From NCBI GenBank assembly GCA_021604605.1, contig BQJH01000039.1, positions 1-15,217 on the forward strand: a stretch of DNA of 15,217 bases. Direction: 5' to 3'. The DNA is from Hyphococcus sp. (GTDB taxonomy: Bacteria; Pseudomonadota; Alphaproteobacteria; Caulobacterales; Parvularculaceae). A program made the position numbers and the translations under genes. Under the pieces are notes generated by a model, which saw nothing but the letters and a program-made list of their open reading frames with translations, was not told the origin of the DNA and ran no database searches. How positions within the stretch are numbered: position 1 is the stretch's first letter; each line of letters starts with the position of its first letter. This document shows positions 1 to 6,495 of the stretch, piece after piece.

Positions 1-1
1 T

Positions 2-691
2 GAAGTGATGGCTGAACGCGGCCCTGAAACGCTTCGGTTTGGGCCCATGAAACCAGTAGGACTAACCAATCCACGCACCGGAAAACGCGCGCACGCCATC
101 GTTCAATTGCGTCAGGATAATGCTCTCGGCACGCTCTATAATATGGTCGGTTTTCAGACCAAGTTGAAATACGGCGCCCAGGCGGATGTCTTTCGGATGA
201 TCCCAGGCCTTGAAAATGCGGAGTTCGCACGTCTTGGTGGCATTCATCGGAACACGTTTTTAGACTCGCCTCGACTGCTGGATGAAACTCTACGTTTAAA
301 GGTCAGGCCTTCTTTGCGCTTTGCCGGGCAAATTACCGGCGTTGAAGGGTATCTGGAAAGCGCAGCTATTGGCTTGTTGGCTGGAAGTTTTGCAGCAGCG
401 GACGCCCTTGGCGGGCGGCATTCGCCGCCGCCGGAGACAACGGCCTTTGGCGCTCTCCTCCGCCACATCACCGGGGGACATATTTCCGCAAATACGAGTT
501 CCAAGAAGTCTTTCCAGCCAATGAACGTCAATTTTGGGCTGTTTCCCGAGATTTCCGTGCCGACCAAAGACGAAACGGGGCGCCGCCTTAAAGGCAAGGA
601 AAAAGGCGCAGCCAAAAAACGCGCCATGAGCGTCCGCGCGCTCGATGCGATCGAAGAATGGCGCCAGCGCGAAACACTTGCGGCACAATAA
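2..691 (+). CDS. trmFO: TrmFO, tRNA (uracil-54-C5) methyltransferase, C-terminal half (5' end outside window)
   Basis: Folate/FAD-dependent enzyme that makes ribothymidine at U54 of the tRNA T-loop, using methylenetetrahydrofolate and NAD(P)H, in the cytoplasm. The reading frame is open from the left edge, so the gene starts upstream; about 229 of an expected 440-480 residues are present. The visible part carries the hallmark C-terminal blocks: VQLRQDN, GTLYNMVGFQTKLKYG, MIPGLENAEFARLGGIHRNTF, FAGQITGVEGYLESAAIGLLAG, and the terminal HITGGH and SFQPMNVNFGLFP segments. The last 50 residues are Lys/Arg-rich, as often seen in this family. The GTG/ATG codons at the left edge are internal, not a start. 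A strong hairpin follows the stop. Identification is firm; only the FAD-binding N-terminus is missing from view. Confidence 0.95.
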   Translation, partial: EVMAERGPETLRFGPMKPVGLTNPRTGKRAHAIVQLRQDNALGTLYNMVGFQTKLKYGAQADVFRMIPGLENAEFARLGGIHRNTFLDSPRLLDETLRLKVRPSLRFAGQITGVEGYLESAAIGLLAGSFAAADALGGRHSPPPETTAFGALLRHITGGHISANTSSKKSFQPMNVNFGLFPEISVPTKDETGRRLKGKEKGAAKKRAMSVRALDAIEEWRQRETLAAQ

Positions 692-714
692 ATAGGTAAT
701 TTTTGGGAAAGGTT

Positions 715-742
715 GGCCGCAGCAAGTAAACTTGCTGCGGCC
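715..742 (+). terminator. 12-bp perfect hairpin downstream of trmFO, without U-tract
   Basis: The arms 715-726 (GGCCGCAGCAAG) and 731-742 (CTTGCTGCGGCC) pair perfectly around a TAAA loop. It begins 24 nt after the trmFO stop, which suits a transcription terminator or an mRNA 3'-end stabiliser. No T-run follows on either strand, so a classical intrinsic terminator is not proven. A second pairing is possible just downstream: CCCCC at 741-745 with GGGGG at 759-763, and GCTGC at 734-738 with GCAGC at 753-757. These would compete with the main stem. Confidence 0.55.
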
Positions 743-862
743 CCCGAGAAATGCAGCAGGGGGAGATCGCCACACAACCGGGTTTTCTAGTGATCGCCTA
801 TCCGAAGACGGGTTTTCGATCAAATCTCGATTTTCCGGGCTTGTCTAGACCCCGCAAAGTCA

Positions 863-882
863 TTTAGGTCATATGCCCTAAA
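863..882. promoter_or_regulatory. Candidate TetR-family operator palindrome upstream of the regulator gene
   Basis: The 20-bp sequence TTTAGGTCATATGCCCTAAA is an inverted repeat with 9 of 10 base pairs matching; only the pair 869/876 is broken. It ends 56 nt before the chosen start of the TetR-family gene. Size, symmetry and position match operators through which TetR proteins repress their own transcription. A small hairpin, GCCCT (875-879) with AGGGC (884-888), overlaps its right half. A -10-like CATAAT lies at 894-899, but I see no convincing -35, so the promoter itself is not resolved. Confidence 0.5.
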
Positions 883-938
883 GAGGGCGGTGACATAATC
901 ACATGCGTGACTGCCGTCAACTAGGGGGAACGCAATTT

Positions 939-1628
939 ATGCACAAGTCTATTCATCATCTAGAAAAAGAAAAAGCAATTAGAGCCATAGTCTTTCATTT
1001 GGATGAATTACGACAAAAACGGCCATCGCTGAAGCTCACAGAAGGTAAATCCGCCAAAACCAGTCAAACATTAAAAAAAATTATTGCTGCAACACTGGAT
1101 ATCTTTACGCGTGAAGGGCACGCCGGATTATCGCTGCGTAAAGTCGCCGACAAAGCAGATATTGCGGTCGGGAATCTGACCTATCACTTTCCGACAAAGC
1201 ACGCGCTCCTGGATGCCATGTTATGCGAAGTACTGGTGACGTATGTTGAGGAACATCTTACACAATTTGAGGCTGATAGTGATGAGCCTCTCAATATCCT
1301 GATGAATGTTGTTGCTTTTTACGCTCGCAATGCCCGCGTATCTCACCGCTTTTTCTATCAGATGTGGGGGTATGCCGGCAGTGACAGTGCGGCCATGGAT
1401 ACTGTCCGCAACCTTTATCGACCGATTGGGCGTTTTATTTACTATCTGGTGCGCGCTGCAAATCCGAAACTTAAAGACGCGGACATCCGCCGCGTCACCT
1501 TGCAGATTTTCAGCCTTGAAGAAGGCTATAAGCTCTTCATGGGGATGGGCCCGGAAGATGACCCAGCTTTTCAGACCGCAGAAACCGATTTGAGAGAGCT
1601 GACAAAAAAAATCGTGATGGGCAATTAG
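939..1628 (+). CDS. TetR/AcrR-family transcriptional regulator
   Basis: DNA-binding repressor-type protein of 229 residues. The helix-turn-helix lies at roughly residues 44-92: IIAATLDIFTREGHAGLSLR, then KVADKADIAVGNLTYHFPTK, with the usual YHF-x-x-K end of the recognition region. The rest is a variable all-helical ligand-binding domain with no recognised ligand. An extension of about 40 charged residues precedes the HTH, longer than usual. I chose ATG 939 because GGGGGAA at 924-930 stands 8 nt before it; an ATG at 903 in the same frame lacks such a site. A 20-bp palindrome upstream suggests autoregulation. The pirin gene starts 50 nt after the stop on the same strand and is the likeliest co-regulated target. 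The inducer is unknown. Confidence 0.88.
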   Translation: MHKSIHHLEKEKAIRAIVFHLDELRQKRPSLKLTEGKSAKTSQTLKKIIAATLDIFTREGHAGLSLRKVADKADIAVGNLTYHFPTKHALLDAMLCEVLVTYVEEHLTQFEADSDEPLNILMNVVAFYARNARVSHRFFYQMWGYAGSDSAAMDTVRNLYRPIGRFIYYLVRAANPKLKDADIRRVTLQIFSLEEGYKLFMGMGPEDDPAFQTAETDLRELTKKIVMGN

Positions 1629-1678
1629 CTCTACTTTCCTCTACAAAAGGAAAATTGATTTTGGCAAAAGAGGCGCAC

Positions 1679-2569
1679 ATGAGCTCAATCGAAATTAAAA
1701 TCGAACCACGCATTCATGATTTGGGCGGTTTCACGGTTGGTCGGCTCTTACCTTATGCAAAGCGCCGCATGGTCGGGCCATTTATTTTCTTCGATGAAAT
1801 GGGTCCGGCTGATTTTAAACCCGGAACCGGGATTGATGTGCGCCCACATCCGCATATTGGTCTTGCGACTGTCACCTATCTTTTCGAGGGTGAGATTCGG
1901 CACAAAGATGATCTCGGTTTTGATCAGGTGATCCGTCCCGGCGACGTCAACTGGATGACCGCCGGGCGTGGTATAGTCCATTCAGAGCGCACCGACGAAG
2001 GCCCGCGACGCAATGGCCAAAAAATGCACGGCATTCAAACCTGGATTGCCTTGCCAGAAAAAGACGCTGAAACCACGCCGGCTTTTCATCATCATCCCAA
2101 AAGCACACTTCCCGTCATCAGCACCGGTGGTCTCGAAATGCGGTTAATTGCGGGGAGCGCTTTCGGTGAAACATCACCGGTCAAGACATTTTCTGAGATG
2201 TTTTATCTCGGAGTAGAAGCACAAAATGAAACCGTCATCCCACTACCGGAAGATCATGAAGAGCGCGCTCTTTACATTCTTGAGGGCGGGTTAAGCGTTG
2301 ATGGCGAACATTTTGAACGCGGCGCCATGCTGATATTTAAGCCTGACGCCAAGCCAACAATAAAAACAACTGCACAGACAAAACTCATGTTGCTTGGCGG
2401 TGCGCCCCTCGGGAAACGCTTAATCTGGTGGAACTTCGTTGCAACATCGAATGAGCGTCTCGAGAAAGCAAAAACTGACTGGGCCTTATCCGCCCAAGCC
2501 GGTTTTCAGGATTCTTACTTTTCCCTACCGCCAGATGAAACAGAACACATACCTTTGCCTGATAAATAG
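1679..2569 (+). CDS. Pirin family protein (bicupin)
   Basis: Cytoplasmic bicupin of 296 residues, the usual size for pirins. The N-terminal cupin shows the metal-ligand pattern: two histidines in RPHPHIGLATVTYLFEG, and His plus Glu in GRGIVHSER, with WMTAGRG just before. Some bacterial pirins have quercetin 2,3-dioxygenase activity and others modulate pyruvate dehydrogenase or act as redox sensors, so the actual role here is open. The C-terminal cupin ends in the typical GGAPLG and WWNFV blocks. ATG 1679 is preferred: GAGG at 1670-1673 lies 5 nt upstream. A TTG at 1655 in frame would add eight residues. It probably forms an operon with the preceding TetR-family gene; TetR or LysR genes beside pirin genes are a common arrangement. 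Confidence 0.9.
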   Translation: MSSIEIKIEPRIHDLGGFTVGRLLPYAKRRMVGPFIFFDEMGPADFKPGTGIDVRPHPHIGLATVTYLFEGEIRHKDDLGFDQVIRPGDVNWMTAGRGIVHSERTDEGPRRNGQKMHGIQTWIALPEKDAETTPAFHHHPKSTLPVISTGGLEMRLIAGSAFGETSPVKTFSEMFYLGVEAQNETVIPLPEDHEERALYILEGGLSVDGEHFERGAMLIFKPDAKPTIKTTAQTKLMLLGGAPLGKRLIWWNFVATSNERLEKAKTDWALSAQAGFQDSYFSLPPDETEHIPLPDK

Positions 2570-2618
2570 ATAGATAGTTTTTCAATCTGGATTCAAATAT
2601 CCGGTTACGGGAGTAAAG

Positions 2619-2637
2619 CTTCGTCAACACTACGAAG
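2619..2637. repeat. Small inverted repeat between convergent genes
   Basis: CTTCGT (2619-2624) and ACGAAG (2632-2637) pair perfectly around a 7-nt loop. It sits between the end of the pirin gene (2569) and the end of the minus-strand 82-aa gene (2649). On minus it is followed by CTTTAC, so it could be a weak terminator for that gene, but the T-run is poor. Confidence 0.25.
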
Positions 2638-2648
2638 AACCAACTTCT

Positions 2649-2897
2649 TCAACTGTAGGTTTTGATTATATTCGCGAGGATTAACGCCCCATCTTTTGAT
2701 CGGCCAGTGCTACAGAAAACTCCAAACAGCCCATCTAGCAACGTTGGCTTGGTATCAAGTGGAACTGCTCCCTGACCAGACGGATCAGTCACGTTATACT
2801 GAGCTACAGCATCCGTTAGATTTGAACACTCAAACTGACTGGCATAAGTACCGCCTTTATAATCGACGACGAATGTCCAAATATACTGTTCGTCCAT
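2649..2897 (-). CDS. Small hypothetical protein (82 aa)
   Basis: I do not recognise a named family. The protein starts MDEQYIWTFVVDYKGGTYASQFECSNLTDAVAQYN, which reads like a compact alpha/beta domain: a beta strand rich in W/F/V, a GGTY turn, and then an amphipathic helix of the kind that follows 'A-x-x-Y'. The C-terminal half has a glycine- and leucine-rich stretch. There is no signal peptide, membrane segment or evident catalytic motif. It is probably a real gene: GAGG stands 5 nt before the ATG on the minus strand, and no competing gene occupies the opposite strand. The DUF1192 gene lies 92 nt upstream in the same direction, so the two may be co-transcribed. Confidence 0.6.
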   Translation of the reverse strand: MDEQYIWTFVVDYKGGTYASQFECSNLTDAVAQYNVTDPSGQGAVPLDTKPTLLDGLFGVFCSTGRSKDGALILANIIKTYS

Positions 2898-2989
2898 TGG
2901 TTCCTCGGATGTTTTCTCCTTTAGCCAAGACCGATTTCGGCCTCAACGCGGGCACTCACAAATTCAACCTGAGACACTAACAATAGAAA

Positions 2990-3187
2990 TCACGACTTGA
3001 ACAATTTCTCCGCTTCAGAGAGCGTTGAGCCCCTGTCTCCTAAAGTCTTTTCGCATCGGGTTATTTCCGCCTTCAGGGCTGCAATCCGTTCTTCGAGATC
3101 GCCAACAGACAGCGTGTAAAGGTCCTGTTTGGCAAGGAACGCCAAGGTTAAATCCGGCTTTTCATTTAACGGTTCAACATCCATCAT
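2990..3187 (-). CDS. DUF1192 family protein
   Basis: A 65-residue protein typical of the alphaproteobacterial DUF1192 family. A variable acidic N-terminus is followed by the conserved core LSVGDLEERIAALKAEITRCEKTL, a short coiled coil, and a terminal S-E-A-E-K-L-F-K-S tail. No molecular function is established for the family. A strong Shine-Dalgarno (GAGGAGAG) precedes two adjacent ATG codons; the first is 4 nt and the second 7 nt from AGGAG, so the true start may be 3184. The gene diverges from the quinone oxidoreductase gene, with trcR beyond it; this DUF1192, oxidoreductase and DUF1013 neighbourhood recurs in alphaproteobacteria. The identification rests on the coiled-coil signature and this context. 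Confidence 0.85.
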   Translation of the reverse strand: MMDVEPLNEKPDLTLAFLAKQDLYTLSVGDLEERIAALKAEITRCEKTLGDRGSTLSEAEKLFKS

Positions 3188-3272
3188 TTCTCTCCTCGCA
3201 AGGTAGATAGAGTTTGCGAAATTGCGGCCATGGGTTCAAGAACAGATCCAACCAGAGATGCAGGAATATTCC

Positions 3273-4271
3273 ATGTCGCACCCTTCCCAACCAGAGGTTA
3301 TGACCGCCATTGAAATTACGGAACCTGGTGGGCCTGAAGTTCTCAAACCAACAGAGCGCCCAGTCCCTGTACCGGGTTCGAACGAAGTGATTATTCAGGT
3401 TGAAGCCGCAGGCGTTAATCGCCCCGATGTTCTTCAACGGATGGGGCTTTATCCCCCGCCGCCCGGCGCAACAGATATTCCAGGACTAGAAGCGGCTGGC
3501 ACGATTGCCGCTGTCGGCAAAGCGGTTACAGACTGGTCAGTAGGCGACAGAGTGTGTGCATTGCTGAGCGGCGGGGGATACGCGCAATATGCGAGCGTTG
3601 ATGCCGGGTCATGTTTGCCCGTCCCGTCGGGGCTATCCATGGAAGAGGCTGCCTCCCTGCCCGAGACCTATTTTACCGTCTGGGCCAATGTCTTTGATGA
3701 CGCCAACTTAAAGCCAAATGAAACGCTGCTTGTTCATGGCGGCACCAGCGGCATCGGGGTGACGGCCATTAAACTCGCGACAGCCATCGGCGCCAAAGTG
3801 ATAGCAACCGCTGGTAGTGCTGAAAAATGCGCCGTTGCAAAAAAATTAGGCGCGTACGCCGCCTATGAATACAATGATGACAAATGGGAAGAGGAGATCG
3901 TCAAATCCGGCGGCGCAGATGTTGTCCTGGATATGACTGGGGGAGACTTTGTGGCGCGCAACCTCGAATGCCTCAATACAGGTGGGCGTCATGTCTCCAT
4001 CGCGTTCCTTCGAGGCATAACGGCTGAGATCAATGTCATGACCATTATGCGCAAACGCTTGCGCCTTACCGGCTCCACGATGAAAGCCCGCTCGCCAGAG
4101 GAAAAGGCCCGCCTGGCCAAATCTATCCGCCAAACTGTCTGGCCCCTGATAGAATCGGGCAAGATCAGCCCTGTGATTGACCGGATTTTTCCACTGAATG
4201 AGGCAGCAAAAGCCCATACCCACATGGAATCTGGCGATCATATTGGTAAAATCGTTCTGAAAGTCGCCTAA
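3273..4271 (+). CDS. NAD(P)H quinone oxidoreductase, PIG3/zeta-crystallin type MDR
   Basis: Zinc-independent medium-chain dehydrogenase/reductase of 332 residues, of the type that reduces quinones with NADPH. The N-terminal GroES-like domain shows VEAAGVNRPDVLQRMGLYPPPPGATDIPGLEAAGTI, diagnostic of the PIG3 (TP53I3) group. The Rossmann fold follows with VHGGTSGIGVTAIKLATAIGAKVIATAGS, and the C-terminal domain ends in the usual ESGDHIGKIVLKV. The cysteine and histidine ligands of the zinc alcohol dehydrogenases are absent, as expected. ATG 3273 is preferred because AGGA at 3262-3265 lies 7 nt upstream; the ATG at 3300 has its purine stretch too close. The substrate is not defined by sequence. 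It diverges from DUF1192 across an 85-bp gap. Confidence 0.92.
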   Translation: MSHPSQPEVMTAIEITEPGGPEVLKPTERPVPVPGSNEVIIQVEAAGVNRPDVLQRMGLYPPPPGATDIPGLEAAGTIAAVGKAVTDWSVGDRVCALLSGGGYAQYASVDAGSCLPVPSGLSMEEAASLPETYFTVWANVFDDANLKPNETLLVHGGTSGIGVTAIKLATAIGAKVIATAGSAEKCAVAKKLGAYAAYEYNDDKWEEEIVKSGGADVVLDMTGGDFVARNLECLNTGGRHVSIAFLRGITAEINVMTIMRKRLRLTGSTMKARSPEEKARLAKSIRQTVWPLIESGKISPVIDRIFPLNEAAKAHTHMESGDHIGKIVLKVA

Positions 4272-4360
4272 GAGCCTTGGCGGGGACGTCCAATCGTTCT
4301 ATATGCCCGGCATTCGCGTGTCGCACGCGAGCGCTTTCCCCGAAAATCCGGCGGTCAGCG

Positions 4361-4382
4361 CGGCTCTCCGAAAGGAGCGCCG
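4361..4382 (+). other. GNRA-capped hairpin in the 194-nt gap before trcR
   Basis: CGGC-T-CTCC (4361-4369) pairs with GGAG-C-GCCG (4374-4382) around a GAAA tetraloop, leaving one T/C mismatch. CCGGCG (4348-4353) could instead pair with CGCCGG (4378-4383). A second hairpin, TGGCG (4423-4427) with CGCCA (4433-4437), sits nearer trcR. No real T-run follows, so this may be an oxidoreductase terminator of low quality or a structured 5' leader of trcR. I see no credible gene in 4272-4465. Confidence 0.4.
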
Positions 4383-4465
4383 GTTCTTCGCCTTATGGCT
4401 GATGTCAAAGGCTGGACCTCTTTGGCGGCGCTCGCCAGTGTGAAAGATATTTTTTGGAGCCCAAC

Positions 4466-5143
4466 ATGGCCGACAAACCGTTAATGCCTATCGCCACTGC
4501 CGTCTGGCTAATCGACAACACGTCTCTGACATTCGATCAGATTGCAGAATTTTGTGGGCTACACCCCTTACAAGTGAGCGGCATTGCAGATGGTGATGTT
4601 GGCGGCGGCGTCCGCGGCATTGATCCGATTACTACTCACCAGTTGACACGTGATGAAATCGAAAAAGCGCAAGATGACGAAAGCTATCGCCTGAAGCTGT
4701 CGCGCCCAAAAACAATTGTTTCGGAAAAAACACGCAAAGGTCCACGCTACACGCCGGTTTCAAAACGACAGAACCGTCCTGATGCTATTGCATGGGTTGT
4801 ACGTAATCACCCAGAGATATCTGACGCACAAGTGGCTAAGCTTCTGGGCACGACCAAAACAACAATTCAGTCGGTGCGTGATCGATCGCATTGGAACTCT
4901 GCTAATATTCAGCCGCAAGACCCTGTTGGTCTTGGACTTTGCACCCAGATTGATCTCGATACTGTTGTTCGTAAAGCAGCCGCGAAGCGCGCGAAAATGA
5001 TGCCGGCGGAACCTGTAGAAGACCCAACCCTGAAGCCTGTTGAAGAAACAACTGCACCAGAAACCGATGAAGGCAGCGCAAACAAAGTTGATCTTGACAA
5101 GGTCTTCGCGAGTTTGAGCGGGTCTGAAGAAAACAACAGCTAA
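4466..5143 (+). CDS. trcR: Cell-cycle transcriptional regulator TrcR (DUF1013)
   Basis: A 225-residue DUF1013 protein. The Caulobacter member TrcR is described as tracking with RNA polymerase and promoting transcription of cell-cycle genes; that role is family knowledge, not visible here. The signature N-terminus MADKPLMPIATAVWLIDNTS-LTFDQIAEFCGLHPLQV is a helix-turn-helix-like segment. It is followed by GIADGDVGGGVRGIDPI and QLTRDEI, and a second helical block DAIAWVVRNHPEISDAQVAKLLGTTKTTIQSVRDR. The last 55 residues are acidic and probably disordered. ATG 4466 has GGAG (4456-4459) 6 nt upstream; a further in-frame ATG at 4454 lacks a ribosome site. It converges on the SDR gene with a 17-nt gap and no visible terminator. 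Likely essential by analogy. Confidence 0.93.
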   Translation: MADKPLMPIATAVWLIDNTSLTFDQIAEFCGLHPLQVSGIADGDVGGGVRGIDPITTHQLTRDEIEKAQDDESYRLKLSRPKTIVSEKTRKGPRYTPVSKRQNRPDAIAWVVRNHPEISDAQVAKLLGTTKTTIQSVRDRSHWNSANIQPQDPVGLGLCTQIDLDTVVRKAAAKRAKMMPAEPVEDPTLKPVEETTAPETDEGSANKVDLDKVFASLSGSEENNS

Positions 5144-5160
5144 AAGATCCAGAAACCCGC

Positions 5161-5946
5161 TTAGTCGTCTTTTGGTTTTTCTTTCATAGAGTCGGTCTGC
5201 GCTAGCCTTCCGCCGTCCACATACAGGCATTGTCCGGTCACATAAGACGCGGCTTCACTTGCCAGGAAAAACACAACTTCTGCGACCTCTTCCGGGTCGC
5301 CAATACGTTTTAGCGGCGTTGCTTCACGCAATTGCTTTTGAGCGACATCCTTATCCAACTCGCCTTTGATAGAGCCAACACCAACGGCGTTCACGCGGAT
5401 AGCGTGTGGCGACAAAGCCATGGCGATTGCCTTCGTCAACTGATGTAGGCCACCCTGTGATGCGGCGAATGCAACGTGGTCGGCGGCAGCCGTCACCGCC
5501 TCAACAGAACCGATATTGACAATGGCGCCGGGTGTGTCTGTTGCCCCTTCAGGTTTGCTCTGTTTTACGAATTGTTTTGCCGCAGCTTGATTGATCAAAA
5601 ATGCGCCGCGAATGTTGGCGGCGACGATACGATCAAAATCTTCTTCTGATGTTTCAAAAAACGGCGCCGAAAACTGTTCCATTACCGTGTGCGCCAAAAC
5701 ATCGATACGCCCATACGCGTCCAGCGCTTCAGCAATGATGTTATGGACGTGCAATCGGTTGGCGACGTCTGCGTGAACGAAAGTGGCGGTGGCCCCGTCG
5801 GCAACCAATTCTTTGGTGAACGCCTTGCCAGCATCTTCCTTTTTATCAGCGAGCACCAGTTTGTCGCCTGCCGCTGCAAAACGCCGCGCGCAAGCGGCGC
5901 CGACGCCACTTGCAGCGCCTGTAATAATAACGGATCGGCTGGCCAT
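5161..5946 (-). CDS. Short-chain dehydrogenase/reductase homologue lacking catalytic Tyr and Lys
   Basis: A 261-residue protein with the full classical SDR fold. The cofactor loop TGAASGVG at residues 9-16 is intact, with Asp34 at the end of beta-2 hinting at NAD. Asn111 (in AANIRGAF) and Ser147 (in NIGSVEA) are at their usual places. However, the catalytic Tyr-x-x-x-Lys is Phe160-Ala-Ala-Ser-Gln164, and the structural NNAG motif at 86-89 reads HTVM. The C-terminal YVTGQCLYVDGG is normal. So the fold and nucleotide site look preserved while the proton-relay residues are gone, which suggests a binding or regulatory pseudoenzyme. The frame is undamaged, so it is not a pseudogene. The ribosome site is weak (AGAAAG). 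A DUF465 gene lies upstream on the same strand. Confidence 0.9.
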   Translation of the reverse strand: MASRSVIITGAASGVGAACARRFAAAGDKLVLADKKEDAGKAFTKELVADGATATFVHADVANRLHVHNIIAEALDAYGRIDVLAHTVMEQFSAPFFETSEEDFDRIVAANIRGAFLINQAAAKQFVKQSKPEGATDTPGAIVNIGSVEAVTAAADHVAFAASQGGLHQLTKAIAMALSPHAIRVNAVGVGSIKGELDKDVAQKQLREATPLKRIGDPEEVAEVVFFLASEAASYVTGQCLYVDGGRLAQTDSMKEKPKDD

Positions 5947-5974
5947 AATTACACTTTCTGAACAACGCCTTTAT

Positions 5975-5999
5975 CTGCCCCGATGCTACATCGGAGCAG
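5975..5999. repeat. Inverted repeat between the DUF465 and SDR genes
   Basis: CTGC-C-CCGATG (5975-5985) pairs with CATCGG-A-GCAG (5989-5999) around a CTA loop: ten base pairs with one C/A mismatch. It lies 29 nt upstream of the SDR start. It could be an operator for that gene or a weak terminator for the DUF465 transcript; neither strand has a convincing T-run. Confidence 0.4.
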
Positions 6000-6080
6000 T
6001 TTAAGAACTTATTGCTCTTTATACGTTATTCATGAGTAAGTCTGCCGCCAAGCAAAATTTAGCGCAGGTAAGTTTTTGCA

Positions 6081-6263
6081 CTAATTCGGCGCGAGATCGT
6101 CCACGCGCATCTCTTCCAGTCTGTCTTTAATCAATAGTTTTTTTCGTTTTAGTTCAATAACGCGGAGTTCATTAAAGGCGGGGTGTTTTGTCTCTGCAGA
6201 GATCGCCGCCTCTAGCTCTTGATGCTTCCTGGTCAGGGTTTCCATCTGAGCTTTTGTCGCCAT
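6081..6263 (-). CDS. YdcH family protein (DUF465), short form
   Basis: A 60-residue all-helical protein. The family core is clear: L-x-x-KHQELEAAISAE, a P-x-x-x-LR turn, then IELKRKKLLIKDRLEEM. This forms a helical hairpin with a conserved LKRKKL-x-x-KD motif. The family is widespread in proteobacteria, without an agreed function. A near-perfect Shine-Dalgarno (AAAGGAGG) stands 6 nt before the ATG. A possible minus-strand promoter is GTGACA at 6321-6326 with TATATT at 6296-6301, though the 19-nt spacer is long. A paralogue is encoded about 0.8 kb away at 7055-7357 on the opposite strand. Confidence 0.88.
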   Translation of the reverse strand: MATKAQMETLTRKHQELEAAISAETKHPAFNELRVIELKRKKLLIKDRLEEMRVDDLAPN

Positions 6264-6411
6264 GTTAGGCCTCCTTTATATTGATGATACGCCCTAATAT
6301 AACCACACATTTGCGCATGTTGTCACGAAATACTCTCTTAACGCACTGCAACCATATTTATAAGAGTAATGCTCACCCTTAGGCTGCATACAGGAAGCCA
6401 ACATCATGACT

Positions 6412-6439
6412 TTGCATTACTTTTTTCACATCCTATTAA
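6412..6439 (+). promoter_or_regulatory. Possible sigma-70-like promoter for the TIGR02444-DUF465 pair
   Basis: TTGCAT (6412-6417) and TATTAA (6434-6439) are spaced by 16 nt, upstream of the GTG start at 6496. Both boxes deviate from consensus, so the call is tentative. Confidence 0.3.
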
Positions 6440-6449
6440 GGTTTTAGGT

Positions 6450-6463
6450 GATTCGTTTGAATC
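6450..6463. promoter_or_regulatory. Inverted repeat made of two GANTC sites
   Basis: GATTC (6450-6454) and GAATC (6459-6463) are perfect inverted copies around GTTT. Each half is a GANTC site, the target of the cell-cycle methyltransferase CcrM in many alphaproteobacteria. The element lies just downstream of the proposed -10 box and 33 nt before the TIGR02444 start. Methylation-dependent control is inference. Confidence 0.35.
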
Positions 6464-6495
6464 TAATTCTGCGCGATATTTGATGAGGATAAATT

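Noticed and set aside
244..823. Long open frames antisense to trmFO
   Set aside because: Trp/Arg/Ser-rich shadow frames opposite a clear trmFO coding sequence, with no family signature.
903..938. Upstream ATG at 903 as the TetR start
   Set aside because: It lacks a ribosome site, while ATG 939 has GGGGGAA at proper spacing; the extra 12 residues are not needed for the fold.
4395..4484. 29-codon ATG frame overlapping the trcR start (possible upstream ORF)
   Set aside because: No Shine-Dalgarno before its ATG, and its sequence shows no protein-like pattern.
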